Assembly (NCBI RefSeq): GCF_002775205.1
Contig: NC_036454.1
Span: forward strand, 29,870,783 to 29,934,782
Length of the DNA: 64,000 nt
Source of the DNA: Xiphophorus maculatus
Lineage: Eukaryota > Chordata > Actinopteri > Cyprinodontiformes > Poeciliidae
Direction: 5' to 3'
Part shown: one piece after another, positions 21,201 to 33,900 of the stretch
How positions within the stretch are numbered: position 1 is the first letter of the stretch
Layout: the number at the start of each line of letters is the position of its first letter
Made by a program: the position numbers and the translations under genes
The notes under the pieces: generated by a model
What the model was told of the DNA's origin: nothing
The model's database searches: none
Seen by the model: only the letters and a program-made list of their open reading frames with translations

Positions 21201-24200
21201 CCCAACCCAAATCCCAGTACAGTGGACTCGAGGTATTCCCAGGGATTTGGAACCACAGTTGCCTGCGCATAGTTCAAATCTGTGAATACTTGAGGCCTCC
21301 TCTAAAAAGGCTTCTAGCTGCTGGTTGCAATAGTTCACACACCAAATATACCCTAAGCAGCATTAATACACATACTGTCTTAACTTGTCTTAACACTGCT
21401 GTAGAAGCTAACATCTTCGGTCTTCCTTTGTCTGCACTTGGAATGTGGGGTGAATCAGCTTCACGGAAAATAAATGTAGCTCCCGGATTGTTCGGAATTT
21501 GCGAACACCAGCCAATAGTGTGTCAAGTAGCATCGTGCCCAGTCATTTCAGCTTACAACGCTGTGATCCACAAATAGGCAGATTTTCCATGAATAAATTG
21601 GAGTTACGTTCCACAGAAAAATCCGACAGTATCGAATGCTGAGGCCTTACTTGGAATGTTTCTGTCAGATGTGACCATGTAGCGCTGCATTGAGAAAACA
21701 GTACTGCTAAAAAAAAATCCCTTTGGGTTTGGTACAACAAAACTCAAAATTGATAGCTGATCGCAGGGTCCTTTAAAAATAGCCTTAAGCGTCTCAGTGA
21801 AAGTGAAGCTGAGCAGGTAATTATGAGCTGTTTGTGCTCGTAACTGTCAGTCATTTAGCCAACACTTTTAAGGCCCTTCTGACCGGACTGAGCAGCCAGC
21901 TCTGAGCTACCACCACCAGTCCAAAGTGTTCTGCACTCCTTGCAGGCCTCGCACATTCCAACGTTGTGAGCTCACTGCAGATCGGACTTAATGCTGTGAC
22001 TCTGTTATCCTTTCTTTTTTTTCTTTTTTTTGCTTCTCCTTGGGAAGCTTAGGAACTAACACAGACATTTCCTCCAGAAATTAATAGTGACTGTAAAATA
22101 GAGTTTAACTTAAGAGGAAGTAATGGGCCTTGATGAAGCAAGCGATTAGTAACTGTGGTGCCACACTTGCCTACAGAATTTGCGGCTCCAAGCAAGTTTG
22201 ACCAGTCACGTCATTTGATCAAGTCAATATAGAAGATTTATTAAAGAGGCAGTATTATGTAAAATTGACTTTTTTGAGCTTTACATCATGTTATAATGTT
22301 ATTCCAGGAGTTTTGCCTTGATTCTTTCATGCATGTTTGAGAAACACTTTAATCTCCCGTGGCAACCATTCATAACGCCTGGATGGACCTAGTTCAGCCT
22401 TTGAGGTTCAGCTCCTCCTCAGAGCTGCCGTGTCCAAGCTTCAGAGCTTCCGCCTCACAGAGCAGCCCTCCCACGTGACTGCCCCACTCAGCTCCTTCAG
22501 ACTAGCCAGCATCAATTAGCAAACACCTGGCAGAACTGAACATCAGCTGAGCTCATTATAGGAGCACTGGTTAAAATGTTGTTAAAGCGTTAATAGAAAG
22601 GAGATGTTGTGATGACTTCCCAAAGGCATAGTGTTGGAAAGAGCAGGACTTTCTTAAAGAGACAGAGGCCCAATTTCAAGGTATTTAATTATAAAGTAAA
22701 ATTTATTTCATGTCATATTTGTAATTTGCAGCATTTTTATAACAACTGAAGGTAACATAGTTACTTCATTGTGGCTGGAAAACCCATAACACTGTCTCTT
22801 TAAGGTCCCGATCATTGCACAAAAATTTTTGCTAGAGTATTTTAATCTAACAATTGATTGCTTTGACATCCCTGTTTGAGTTAAAAACAACAAACTCAGA
22901 TCACAGAGGGTTTTGTTTCAGGGTGTTGTTTGGACTAGTGTGTGAGCTGTTCCATGGTGTTATTGCTTAGTGTGTTTTGGGGGAAACGTCTGTGCGTCCG
23001 AACAGCTGATATTGTTTGTGAAAGGGTGATTTGGTTTATTAATATACTGCCCAACAGTAGTTGTTTTCAAACAGCAAATAAACTCAAGAGGAAGAACTGT
23101 TTTATTCGTCACACAGCTGATATAGAGACAGTGCGAGCTGCTCACGACAGGAGAGCTACAGACTTTTTGGGGCCTGCCATGCAAAGCAATGGCAGGAACC
23201 TATTGCTATTCTCCCAATTCTTTATTTTTCATCCGTAACCGTTAATGCGGCTCATACCGCTGGGTGCACACCTACAAATGAGGTATCAAAACGTGCAGAA
23301 AATTCACGCCATTGGAGCTATTACTTCTGGTGGGATTTGGGCTTAACGTGGCGACATAATTCGCAAAAAATGACGGAAAAACCCCCATTATAAGTCAATG
23401 GGAAAAATCCTGGAAATACCCTATTTTTGAGGATTTTCTGTGTCATCACGAATTCACGTAGAAATACCATTCGAATTTCATTTTGTAGATACGTCTGTGA
23501 TCTCTTCGAAAGTGAAGACGGCTCGTCGATACCAGTTACGGTTTGTCCACAATTTGTCTCTAAGCGACCCAAAGTTTCTCATTTTTCCGAAAATTAGAGT
23601 GAGAGCCAGGGCCTTTAGATCTCGGCTAGAGTGAGAAATTGTTGGATAAATTGTATTATTAGTAATTATCAAATATTTGTTGTATCATGTAGCCTTGTAG
23701 TTACATTTTAGATAATGTTTCTGTGTGTTAAATAACTTTGATTCTATCCTGAGACTTCCCTGGGAAATAGGGGTGACAGCTACTCTCAGCAGCTGTTGTC
23801 CTGCAGGACTTCCTACAAGACGGAGGTGTTAATTGCTCCCAGCAGAGTTTTACAGGCCTGACAATAAACTCTGCTCTGTGCTGCTTTGTGATACAAAGCC
23901 GTTGCTTTGAAGCTATGCAATGTGTCTTGTTCCACACCGGGCCTGGAGCAAGAAAGATTTAGAGTATAGATAACGTGTGTCTAGACTAGTGAATGTTATT
24001 TAGCGCTGCAACCATATGATGAATGCTTTGACCCCACCCCATAGGGTTGCAGCGCCCCGTGTGGCAGGGTTTCCTGAAATCAATAAAATAGAGGAGCGGG
24101 AGATGTGTTTTCCAGAGCGGTTGGAGATTTGTAACTGGAAGCACATCTCTGTCTGCTCTCCTCGCGAGAAACAAAGAATCTAACTCTCTTGTCTTCCTGT

Positions 24201-27200
24201 GTTTTGTTTAATTAGGTATTTAGACCTGACAGAAATGAAGAGATTTTTTGAGCCCAAAATAATTGGGGCCTGCCATGCAAAGCAATGGCAGGAACCTATT
24301 ACTATTGTCGGAGAAAGCGTTTCTTTAATTGGGGCCTGCCATGCAAAGCAATGGCAGGAACCTATTACTCTACACCCAACAAGGGTCTCTTTAATCTTTA
24401 TTTTTCTTCCGTAACCGTTAATGCGGCTCATACCGCTGCGTGCACACCTACAAATGAGGTATCAAAACGTGCCGAAAATTCACGCCATTGGAGCTATTAC
24501 TTTTGGTGGGATTTGGGGTTAACATGGCGACATAATTTGCAAAAAACGACGGAAAACCCCCATTATAAGTCAATGGGAAAAATCCTAAAAATACCCTATT
24601 TTTGAGGATTTTCTGTGTCGTCACGAATTCACGTAGAAATGCCATTCAAATTTCATTTTGTAGATATGTCCGTGATTTCTTTGAAAGTGAAGACGGCTCG
24701 TCCATACCAATTACGGTTTGTCCACAATTTGTCTCTAAGCGACCCAACGTTTTTCATTTTTCCTAAAATTAGAGTGTGCCTCAGACTGATTTCCCCTCTG
24801 CTAGAGTGAGAAATGAAGAGAATTTTTGACCCCAAAATAATTTTGAAATCACGCCATCACGCCCACAAATATCGCACGATTGGTATCAAAATCGGTCCTG
24901 ACATTGATATGCATGCCTCCTCCGGTAAAATGTTTTCGAAATTTATCTAGACCGTACGGTTTTCTGTCACGGTACTTCAGAGCAAAGTCATGCGACAGGA
25001 TTTTCTGAGGCTGTCTCCCATGTATTTGACTAAAATTTCAGATCTGGGCTTACAGTACGCCATGGTTGTTGCTTTTCTTCCTGCTTACACGTATCAGGAC
25101 GCAGAATAGTGACGTTTGTCGAGTATCAATGACATTCAGGTTGGATGAATCCCACCAGGACGTTAGATCACCTTTGAATCGGATACGCATCCGATCGGTC
25201 TGTGTCTTTCTAAGCAGTCATTCCTCCTGTTGCTTCTTATCATTAATGGGTGTTTATGTGTTCAGTTTTAATTTTTTCTTATAGAGAGACTGGTCCCTCT
25301 ATTGTGAATTTCTTTCAATAATCAATTGACATTACAACGACTTAATAGCCTTATAATTATAATGGATGAATAAATGTTTGTTTTTAGTTTCACCAAGGGA
25401 TTGTGCCTCTTCCTGAAAACCAACAAAGGCAGCATAAAGTTTTCTGTGCATGGAGATTCAAATTAAAGTGGGCTTCATGCATAACACTCAGGGTGGCCAT
25501 GGTGACAGGACGTCAGGCTCTTCAGGAGTTGAACCCCTCTGAGATCAAAAATCACAGGAAGGCTGAAGCGAACCGCTTTGGCTGTTTTTGTTTGAGCCAC
25601 GATGTGACTGTTTGGAAGTTTACGCTTTCTTTAAAACTCTTTGACACTTGATGATAGACTTGATGTACTTTGATATTTAAATATTGATGTGAAAGCAGGT
25701 GAATGCTCGTGTTCTTGTTGGAGCTCTTTAACAAATTCTATTAAATCTAGCCATGAATGCTTATATGATTGCTTTTTCTCTAATAGACTGATCACAATAG
25801 CCTGTCATCAGCAATAGTTGATTCTGACTATCTGTAGTTTTATTGTCTTATTTGCCCAGTTTTCTCTGTCTTACTTTTCAGATACAAGATTGTTTTATTT
25901 CGGAGCTTACTCATTTTCTTTTCTTTCCTTTGCCATCCTCTTACGGTGTCTCTCAGTTTCAACCTCCACACTTGACTTATTCTTGTTTTTCTAACAGACT
26001 CTTAATCGGCAATTACTACAGCAACAAAAAAGGTTATGCACAGGAGTTGACAGAATTGTGTTGTCATGGGATGTGCTAAAGGCAAAACGCAGCATCCACT
26101 GAGTTTAATGATCCTGAGTGCCTCTGTTTAAAATCTGTCTCTAAATCACGCATGTACATGACACAGTTGGTTAAAGAGCTGCGAGTGTGATTTTGCCTAC
26201 ATGGATGCACACAAGCAGGCCGTCGATGATGGATGACCTCAAGTTTTGGATAAACCATATTTGCATCAGTCTGCTTTCCTAAAACGGCAACGTTTCGTAG
26301 TCAAATTACTGAGTTTATTTATACAGAGCTGGTTTACAACAAGACATATCCAAACAAACATTTCTATTTCATATAGAAACAATTTTTTCAAATCAATCTA
26401 GCTGTAAAGACAGGTTACATACATTCCAATTCAATCCCAGTTGTATTACAATTAAGTTAGTTTGTAATGCCAGCTGGCTCAAATTGAATTGGTCAAGCAA
26501 CGATTAAGTATGTCATAAGAAAAAAAAAATGATGGTATCACACTGTCAATTGTACATCATTCATTCTAAGGCACGTGCAAAGTATGTAACAGGATGTATT
26601 GCAAATGAGAAATAGCCTACATATAGATTTGACGGAAGTTGATGTTTCAGAAAACTTTTAACTTCACATTTGAATCTACCTTTAATGGGGCGTCAGATAA
26701 ACCAACATGAGTAAAAGATAGGAAAAAGCCGGCAGCTCTTGGCTCATATGGCTCACAAAAAACATTGTACGTTAACATTATTGCTCTCTTAGTGAATGAT
26801 GCAAATTTTATTAATTTACTTATTCATGTATTTATCTACTTATTATGTAGAAGACAGGAAGCAGAGTCACGATAAAACTTAAAGCAACAACTGTGAAACA
26901 CTATGGGAAAAAAACTGTCAAACAGAAGAAGTTTTTGCCTGAATAGTCTGCATCTGTGTGTTTTTTTTAGAAAACGTTTCAGCATAGGTAATACAACTTG
27001 GTATAAGTTGGTATGAGTATAGAACTTGCTGCTGGTCCTCTCTGAAGTCTCAGCCCTCTTTGTTTGCTGGGATCAGAAGCTTTTTTCTGCTGTAGCTTCC
27101 TAATTCCTCAAAAAGCATGTGGTGATACATATATATGTTTTGCCTTCTTTGATTTTTGTTTCCATTCAATTTAAATAAAATGTCTCAAGATAATTGGGGC

Positions 27201-30200
27201 CTGCCCATAGCAATGCATAAGGAGAGCAGTGACTGACTTGCGAAGGGACAAGGGAGCACTGGGACCACCAGGGGGCGATGAGGGAGGACTGGGAGACACG
27301 ACATAAAAATGAATGACAGGAGTTTGAACCTCCCGTAGTTCTAAGAGAGCAGTTGTTTGGATCCTGGCAGAGCTTTTTACCGTGTGCGGTTCTGGTGGGT
27401 CGTCAGTTTATGAGCTTCTTTGATGTTTGCCGAACTGGTCCATAAATTTATGCAAAACTGTAAGCTTGAATACAATAACTTAAACTTACTACCTGTCTCT
27501 TGGTGTTTTATTCACACTCGGCTCCTCAGCCGAACCTTTCTGACTGCCTATTACCATATTTGTAGTCAGGCGCCTAGCCTTAGTTAGCAATACATGTGAC
27601 TTTATCCACAACAACATAGAAGCACAATTTATGCTGTTATGGGAAGATTCTTACTTGGCCTCACTAGAAGCTCAACAATTCAGAGTTTCTGATAAATCCT
27701 TTATTGTCACTAGCTAAATATCATATTCACTGTTCCAGGTAGGGGAAGCCATGCCTTGCTGCATTTTACCATGAAGTTAAGTTTTATATCCCGACCATCA
27801 AAGACAAAAAATAGATATTAAAACAATTGAAATCTGTATTGCTTTGAATGTACAGTTGGGAACCGAAGCCCCTTAGCTTTTTCTTTTTCTTGAACATGTT
27901 TATCTGTATTTGTTTTTTCTTGAGGCAGAACAAATGTTTCTCTCTGTCGTTATACAGTGTTAGTAAAGTTTTTTTTTTTAAAAAACATCCCCCCTTCCCC
28001 CCACACCCAACAGACTTCTTGTGGCTATGATGTTGAACTGTGATGTCACACATCCTGTTTGTGACATCACTGGTGACTGTCTTTGTATTCCCAGATTCCA
28101 CAGAGAAATTCATTTGCAGTTTAAGGTTCGAACGAGAAAGAAACAATGGCGGAGAAAGATTTCACGTTACAAAAGTTAGAGATTCTCCAGAAGAACCAGA
28201 TGAAGCTGAACAGTGAAAATGAGCAGCTTCAGAAAACAGTGGAGAGTCTGAAGAGGAAACTAGAGAGACTGAACAGGACCGATGACTCAACAAATTGGCA
28301 TGTAGAGAATTGCAAACTCATAAGTTCGAATGGGTATTATAAAAAACAAATGATTAAAGTTAATTTGGAATTGGAGGAAGCGAGAACAACAATTGAAAGA
28401 ATGCAAAATGATTATTGCAACATGCAACAATTAACAATTAAACTAGAACGGAAGCGGGCCATGGCAAAAAATGACGCGGAAAAATCTTTAAAAGAAAAGT
28501 CAGAAAAACTGCTGTGCCTTACTAGGGAGAACGAGGAATTAAATAAGGAGATCGTGGCTTTAAAAATCAAGATAGACAGAATGGAATCCAGGGTGGAAAA
28601 AACCAAGATTGAGCCACAAATTGATCAAACACAGGAGGAAGAAACACCAAAACCGAATATATTCCGGAGAGTTGGGCGTATTTTTGTTGACATGTATAAT
28701 TCGGGAACGCTGAGGTACTGGGTGCCACCCTGGATTTTTTAATAACTGAAAAAAATTTCAGGTAACTGGACGTAAGTATTGGGGGGTCACTGTGTTGTGA
28801 AAACTGGTATGAGGAGGTGGGATCATTCCAGACTAATGCAGACAACAGATCATGAAGGCCTGAGCAAGTGAATCTTGCATTTTGATTTTTTGATGATTAT
28901 GGGACAAGATATTTTGAATTTACTTATGATGATCATACACCATATATAAAACTGTAATTGAAGTAATAATCAAACAATGTGTTAGATACAGAGGCAAGGG
29001 AAAAAGGCAAGTCCGAACATGTCAGGACTTGCCCCAGAGCTGTGTCCCAATTAAGGATCTGAAACTAAGATGGTCACGAGGAAAGTAAGGGAGGGAAGCA
29101 GGGTATATGTGGGAATGGCTGGGACTTTCCGATGAGGTAGTTGCATGCTCAAGAGGTCACGTACGCCTTATAGAGGCATGGGTTGAAAGGGTATATAAGG
29201 CCAAGGGGACCAAGAAGAGAGGTCTGGCACCCTGGAGCCATGGGGAAGTTGAGACTTCGCACCGCCAGAAGGGACAAGACCCCTTGACCCTCAGCCCTGG
29301 TTCCTGATTTGGCTGCCTTACTCTGCCTCAACCCTAGGATCTCAAAGTTGCAGCAACAGACTTGGAGAAAAGACAAAGGTGACTGAGTGATGAAGATCTG
29401 AAGTGTTCGAAGGACAACAGCCAGGTCTGCTTTGCTTCTATTTCAAAGAGGATTTTGACTAGTCTGTAACAAGCGCACGTTGTACTTAGAGGGGGCGCTA
29501 CCGTTAATAGGAGTGGTTATTGAGGTTGTGCAGGTGTGAGGGCTACTCAGCTGATTGCTTCTTAACTGGAAAAGGCCATAACTCTTGGACTGTAGGTAGT
29601 TAAAGGCTAGTTGAGTCTCCTTCGACACCAGCTTAGATAGATCATCTCTACTAGACTTGCTTCAGGGTAATACTCGAAGGCTTAGAGATTTTTTGGACCC
29701 GTTGGACGGAGAGCTGGTCAGTAGTCACTCCTTGGATGTTGTGAGGTTGAGGGCGGGGCTGACTATTGCGTAACGACAGCTGGTACCATAACGCTGTGGG
29801 GTTAGCGACAGCAGAGAGGAGAACTTGGGGGGTAGCTGGTACCAGGATGTTTGAGGATAGCGCCAGCAGAGAGGGGAGCTTGGGGGGTTGCTGGTACCAG
29901 GATGTTTGGGGATAGCGACAGCAGAGAGGGGAGCTTGGGGGGTTGCTGGTACCAGGATGTTTGGGGATAGCGACAGCAGAGAGGGGAGCTTGGGGGGTTG
30001 CTGGTACCAGGATGTTTGGGGATAGCGACAGCAGAGAGGGGAGCTTGGGGGGTTGCTGGTACCAGGATGTTTGGGGATAGCGACAGCAGAGAGGGGAGCT
30101 TGGGGGGTTGCTGGTACCAGGATGTTTGGGGATAGCGACAGCAGAGAGGGGAGCTTGGGGGGTTGCTGGTACCAGGATGTTTGGGGATAGCGCCAGCAGA

Positions 30201-30899
30201 GAGGGGAGCTTGGGGGGTTGCTGGTACCGGTTGCTGGTACCAGGATGTTTGGGGATAGCGACAATAGAGAGGGGAGCTTGGGGGGTTGCTGGTACCAGGA
30301 TGTTTGGGGATAGTGACAGCAGAGAGGGGAGCTTGGGGGGTTGCTGGTACCAGGATGTTTGGGGATAGCGCCAGCAGAGAGGGGAGCTTGGGGGGTTGCT
30401 GGTACCAGGATGTTTGGGGATAGCGACAGCAGAGAGGGGAACTATCATTGTTTCCTCAAGAAATGCTTTACAAATGTCACAGTTAAGACTTTTAAGACAT
30501 GCATATTAAATGTGCAGCTATTCACATGAAGTATTTAAAATAAGTTATGCTTTATGATATTTTCTTTGCAGAAAAGACAATAGAACAATAGTTAATTGAG
30601 AACTTTCTAAGCTCTTCTGGATGCAGATCAGAGCATGTTTACTTAGGGAATATTAGAGCAGTTTACCATATATTTATTTCTCTGTTTTCTTAATTAACTA
30701 AGTGGGAGGAGACATTAGAGAAGGAAAAGTGGAAAAGACAGAATTATTAAAGTAGAAGTTTAAAGTATACCGTTGTCTTTCTCATTCACCCAGATTCCTT
30801 AGATCAGGGGTCACCAACCTTTTAGAGACTGGGAGCTACTTCACGGGTCCAGAGTAACACGAAGGGCTACTTGTCTGATACAGACATAAATTGTCTTGG

Positions 30900-30976
<77 letters not shown>

Positions 30977-33900
30977 TACATGCTGCCTGATCATGTTAAT
31001 GTTAGGGACTACTGACAGTAGTTATCAGTAATAATTTACCATGGCAGCTATGGTTAATTGCTATTATGTGATCAGAAGTTCTTAGTTCAGAGTTTTGAGT
31101 TTGATTCCCTTTTGGAGCTTTTCTGTGTGATTCTAAATTGCCCACAAGTGACTGAGAGTTTGGATTGTTGCAGCAGCAGCTGTACAGCTGGACGCACTGA
31201 GAGATTTTCCTTTAAATTAAAAAAAGAAAAGTTATTGTATTTCTATTATCCAACCCTGTTTACTAATAACAAAATTATGGAGAAGAAAAAGTTATTTTGT
31301 GCCAAAACATCTTGTATGTAGCGCGCATCAGTGTGAGTCTGTGGGGGTCAAAGGGCACCCAAAGCCTAAATCTTATTGGTCAGTTTGCTTTTTCTGTGAG
31401 CTAAAAATGATGAGTGGAGTTTGAACCTCCCGTAGTTATAAGATTTCGCCAATCCTCCTCTTTCCGTGGATCTCACTGCTTCGCTTCAATGTCTTTATTA
31501 TTTAGCATCGTTTGTGTAAAAAAAAGAAAAAAGAAATAAAAGGGTGCGCTGCTTTAGTGGTTTAGTTTTGTGCCGATGTTTGCGCGTTGGAGAGGTGGTT
31601 GTGCTCCTGCAGGTCAGGTGCAGTGATAGTTTTGTACCTTCCAATCTGTCAGACATTTTTTTTCGACATCTGCTTGTGTCAGCCCGCAGGTGACCCGTCA
31701 GCTGTTCAGTTCACAAAATCACAAAAAAGCTAATAAACCGACAACCCGCCAGAACCGCGCACTGTAAAAAGCTCAGGCAGAACCTGAGGTTCAAATAATG
31801 AGTGGTTCAAACTCCAGTCATCATTTTTAACTCACAGAAAAAGAAAACTGACCTATAAGATTTAGGCTTTGGCGTTCCCCACCTCACCAACTTAAAACTC
31901 TGAACTAAGAACGTCTGACCACAATATAGCAATTAACCATAGCTGTCCTTACTGATAACTATTGTGCATAGTCCCTAACATTAATATGATCAGGCAGCAT
32001 GTAATCATATTTACTTAAATGAATTTTTGTTGTAAAGAAAATTTATGTCTGTATCAAACAAGTAGCCCTTCGTGTTACTCTGAACCTGTGAAGTAGCTAC
32101 CGGTCTCAAAGAGGTTGGTGACCCCTGGTCTAAAAATAGCCAGACTTACCATGATTTTATGTAAAAAGAAATCAACTGTTAAGTACTATTTTTTTTTTTA
32201 AAAAAATGGTTTCCACTAGTATTTTAACCATTTTCTTTCTTTCCAACAAGAATCCAAACAAGTGTTTGTAGTTGGAAGTTCTCTTTTCCATGACATCATC
32301 TTCATTCCAAATTTCTAAAATCTTCAACATTTCAAGGTTAGAAAATTTGTATCCCTAACCTTCTTGAAAACAAGAAGGTTAAAACAAGAATGTCTTGCAT
32401 GGCAGGCACCTATTGTTCCACACCTAATAAAACTTCTCTTTATTGGGGCCTAATATTAGCCTGCATTATCTTGTTATTTCAGGTTAAGGCACTGGCTTGC
32501 GCAGAAAGTGCCTATCTATTAGCTTTAGCCTTTAACCTAATGCTAATAGATAGGACTACAAAAACGCCATATCTCTAGTTCTAACTAACACTGAATTAAA
32601 ACAGAGGGCTGAGCTGCCATTTAGAACTACTGGCTGTTTTGCCAGTAAATAACTCATTTAACCTAAACAACAATTCTATATGAAGCTTACTGAAAATTTC
32701 AAGATAAAAGCCTCAATATCCCACTGAGGATAGTCACAGATTGACTTCCATGCATTTCTGAAACATTTCTGAGCTCAGCAAACACCATCTTTCTCTCATC
32801 GCTGTTATTACTGTGAGTGAGGTAGAGAATATGAATCGCGGTACTATTGGAGACGACAAATAGCCCTCTCAGATGCTTCAAACGGTTTTCAAGTACGTAT
32901 CACGGTTCCCGAACGGGAAGGAGTTGTTAGGACTGCTTTTTTCAGTCAAACTGGCTGGCTCAAAGAAATGGAATTCTGTCAGCCCTGAGTGTCTGACAGA
33001 CAAGCTTCATTACCATAGCAACAGAACAAAGAACAGGACAGGGCAGAGCAGCTGATTAGGACTACAAAAACGCATCACTGTAGTTCTAACTATGGCAGAA
33101 CATGCAGGTTAGGACTACGACATGGCAGAACTGTCAGTTACTACAGAGGAGGACTGAGTCTGCCTTTAGAACTACTTGTGTTTTGGGCATTTTATAGCTG
33201 ATTTTACCCAACCATTGTTACACATGGGATTAGTGTGGCCATTTTAAATTAATCTTAATAAAAATGTCAAAATAAAAGCCTTGACAGTTTTTACATCAGG
33301 TAATTGCTCTTTCGGGCATTATATAACTGATTTCACCCAATCGCTGTTACTCATGGGATTAGTTTGGACATTTAAAATGAAGCTTACTGAACATTTCAAA
33401 ATAAAAGCCTGAATATTCCTCTCAGATCTTTCAGAAAAACAAACTACTTCAAACTACTGGAATTCTGTCTCTTCCTGTCTGCTTCATCACGCGACAGCTG
33501 GGCTGCTCTTTAGAACTACAATGACTCAAGGTTAGGACTACAACATGGCGGAACTGTCAGTTACTACAGAGGAGGACTGAGCTGGCCTTTAGAACTACTT
33601 GTGTTTTGGGCATTTTATAATTGATTTTACCCAACCATTGTTACACATGGGATTAGTGTGGCCATTTAAAATGAAGCTTATTAAACATTTCAAAATAAAA
33701 GCATTGACAATTTTTACATCAGGTAATTGCTCTTTTGGGCATTATAGAAATTATTTAACCCAATCACTGTTACTCATGGGATTAGTTTGGACATTTAAAA
33801 TGAAGTATACTTAAAATTTCAAAATAAAAGCCTTAATACTCCCCTCTGGTTAGTGCACGGCCGTAGGCGGTGCAATAATTTTAGCCTGTATTATCTTTCT

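Noticed and set aside
28125..28133. GGTTCGAAC resembling a tRNA/SINE B box just before the nested ORF
   Set aside because: No matching A box at the right distance and no tRNA fold or SINE tail; probably chance.
29779..30441. CRISPR-like array of regular repeats
   Set aside because: Units are contiguous with no unique spacers, the setting is a vertebrate intron, and no cas genes are present; it is a minisatellite.
29651..30448. 265-aa and 179-aa minus-strand ORFs
   Set aside because: Both are products of the 55-bp minisatellite cycling through frames; no protein family match and no splice or promoter context.
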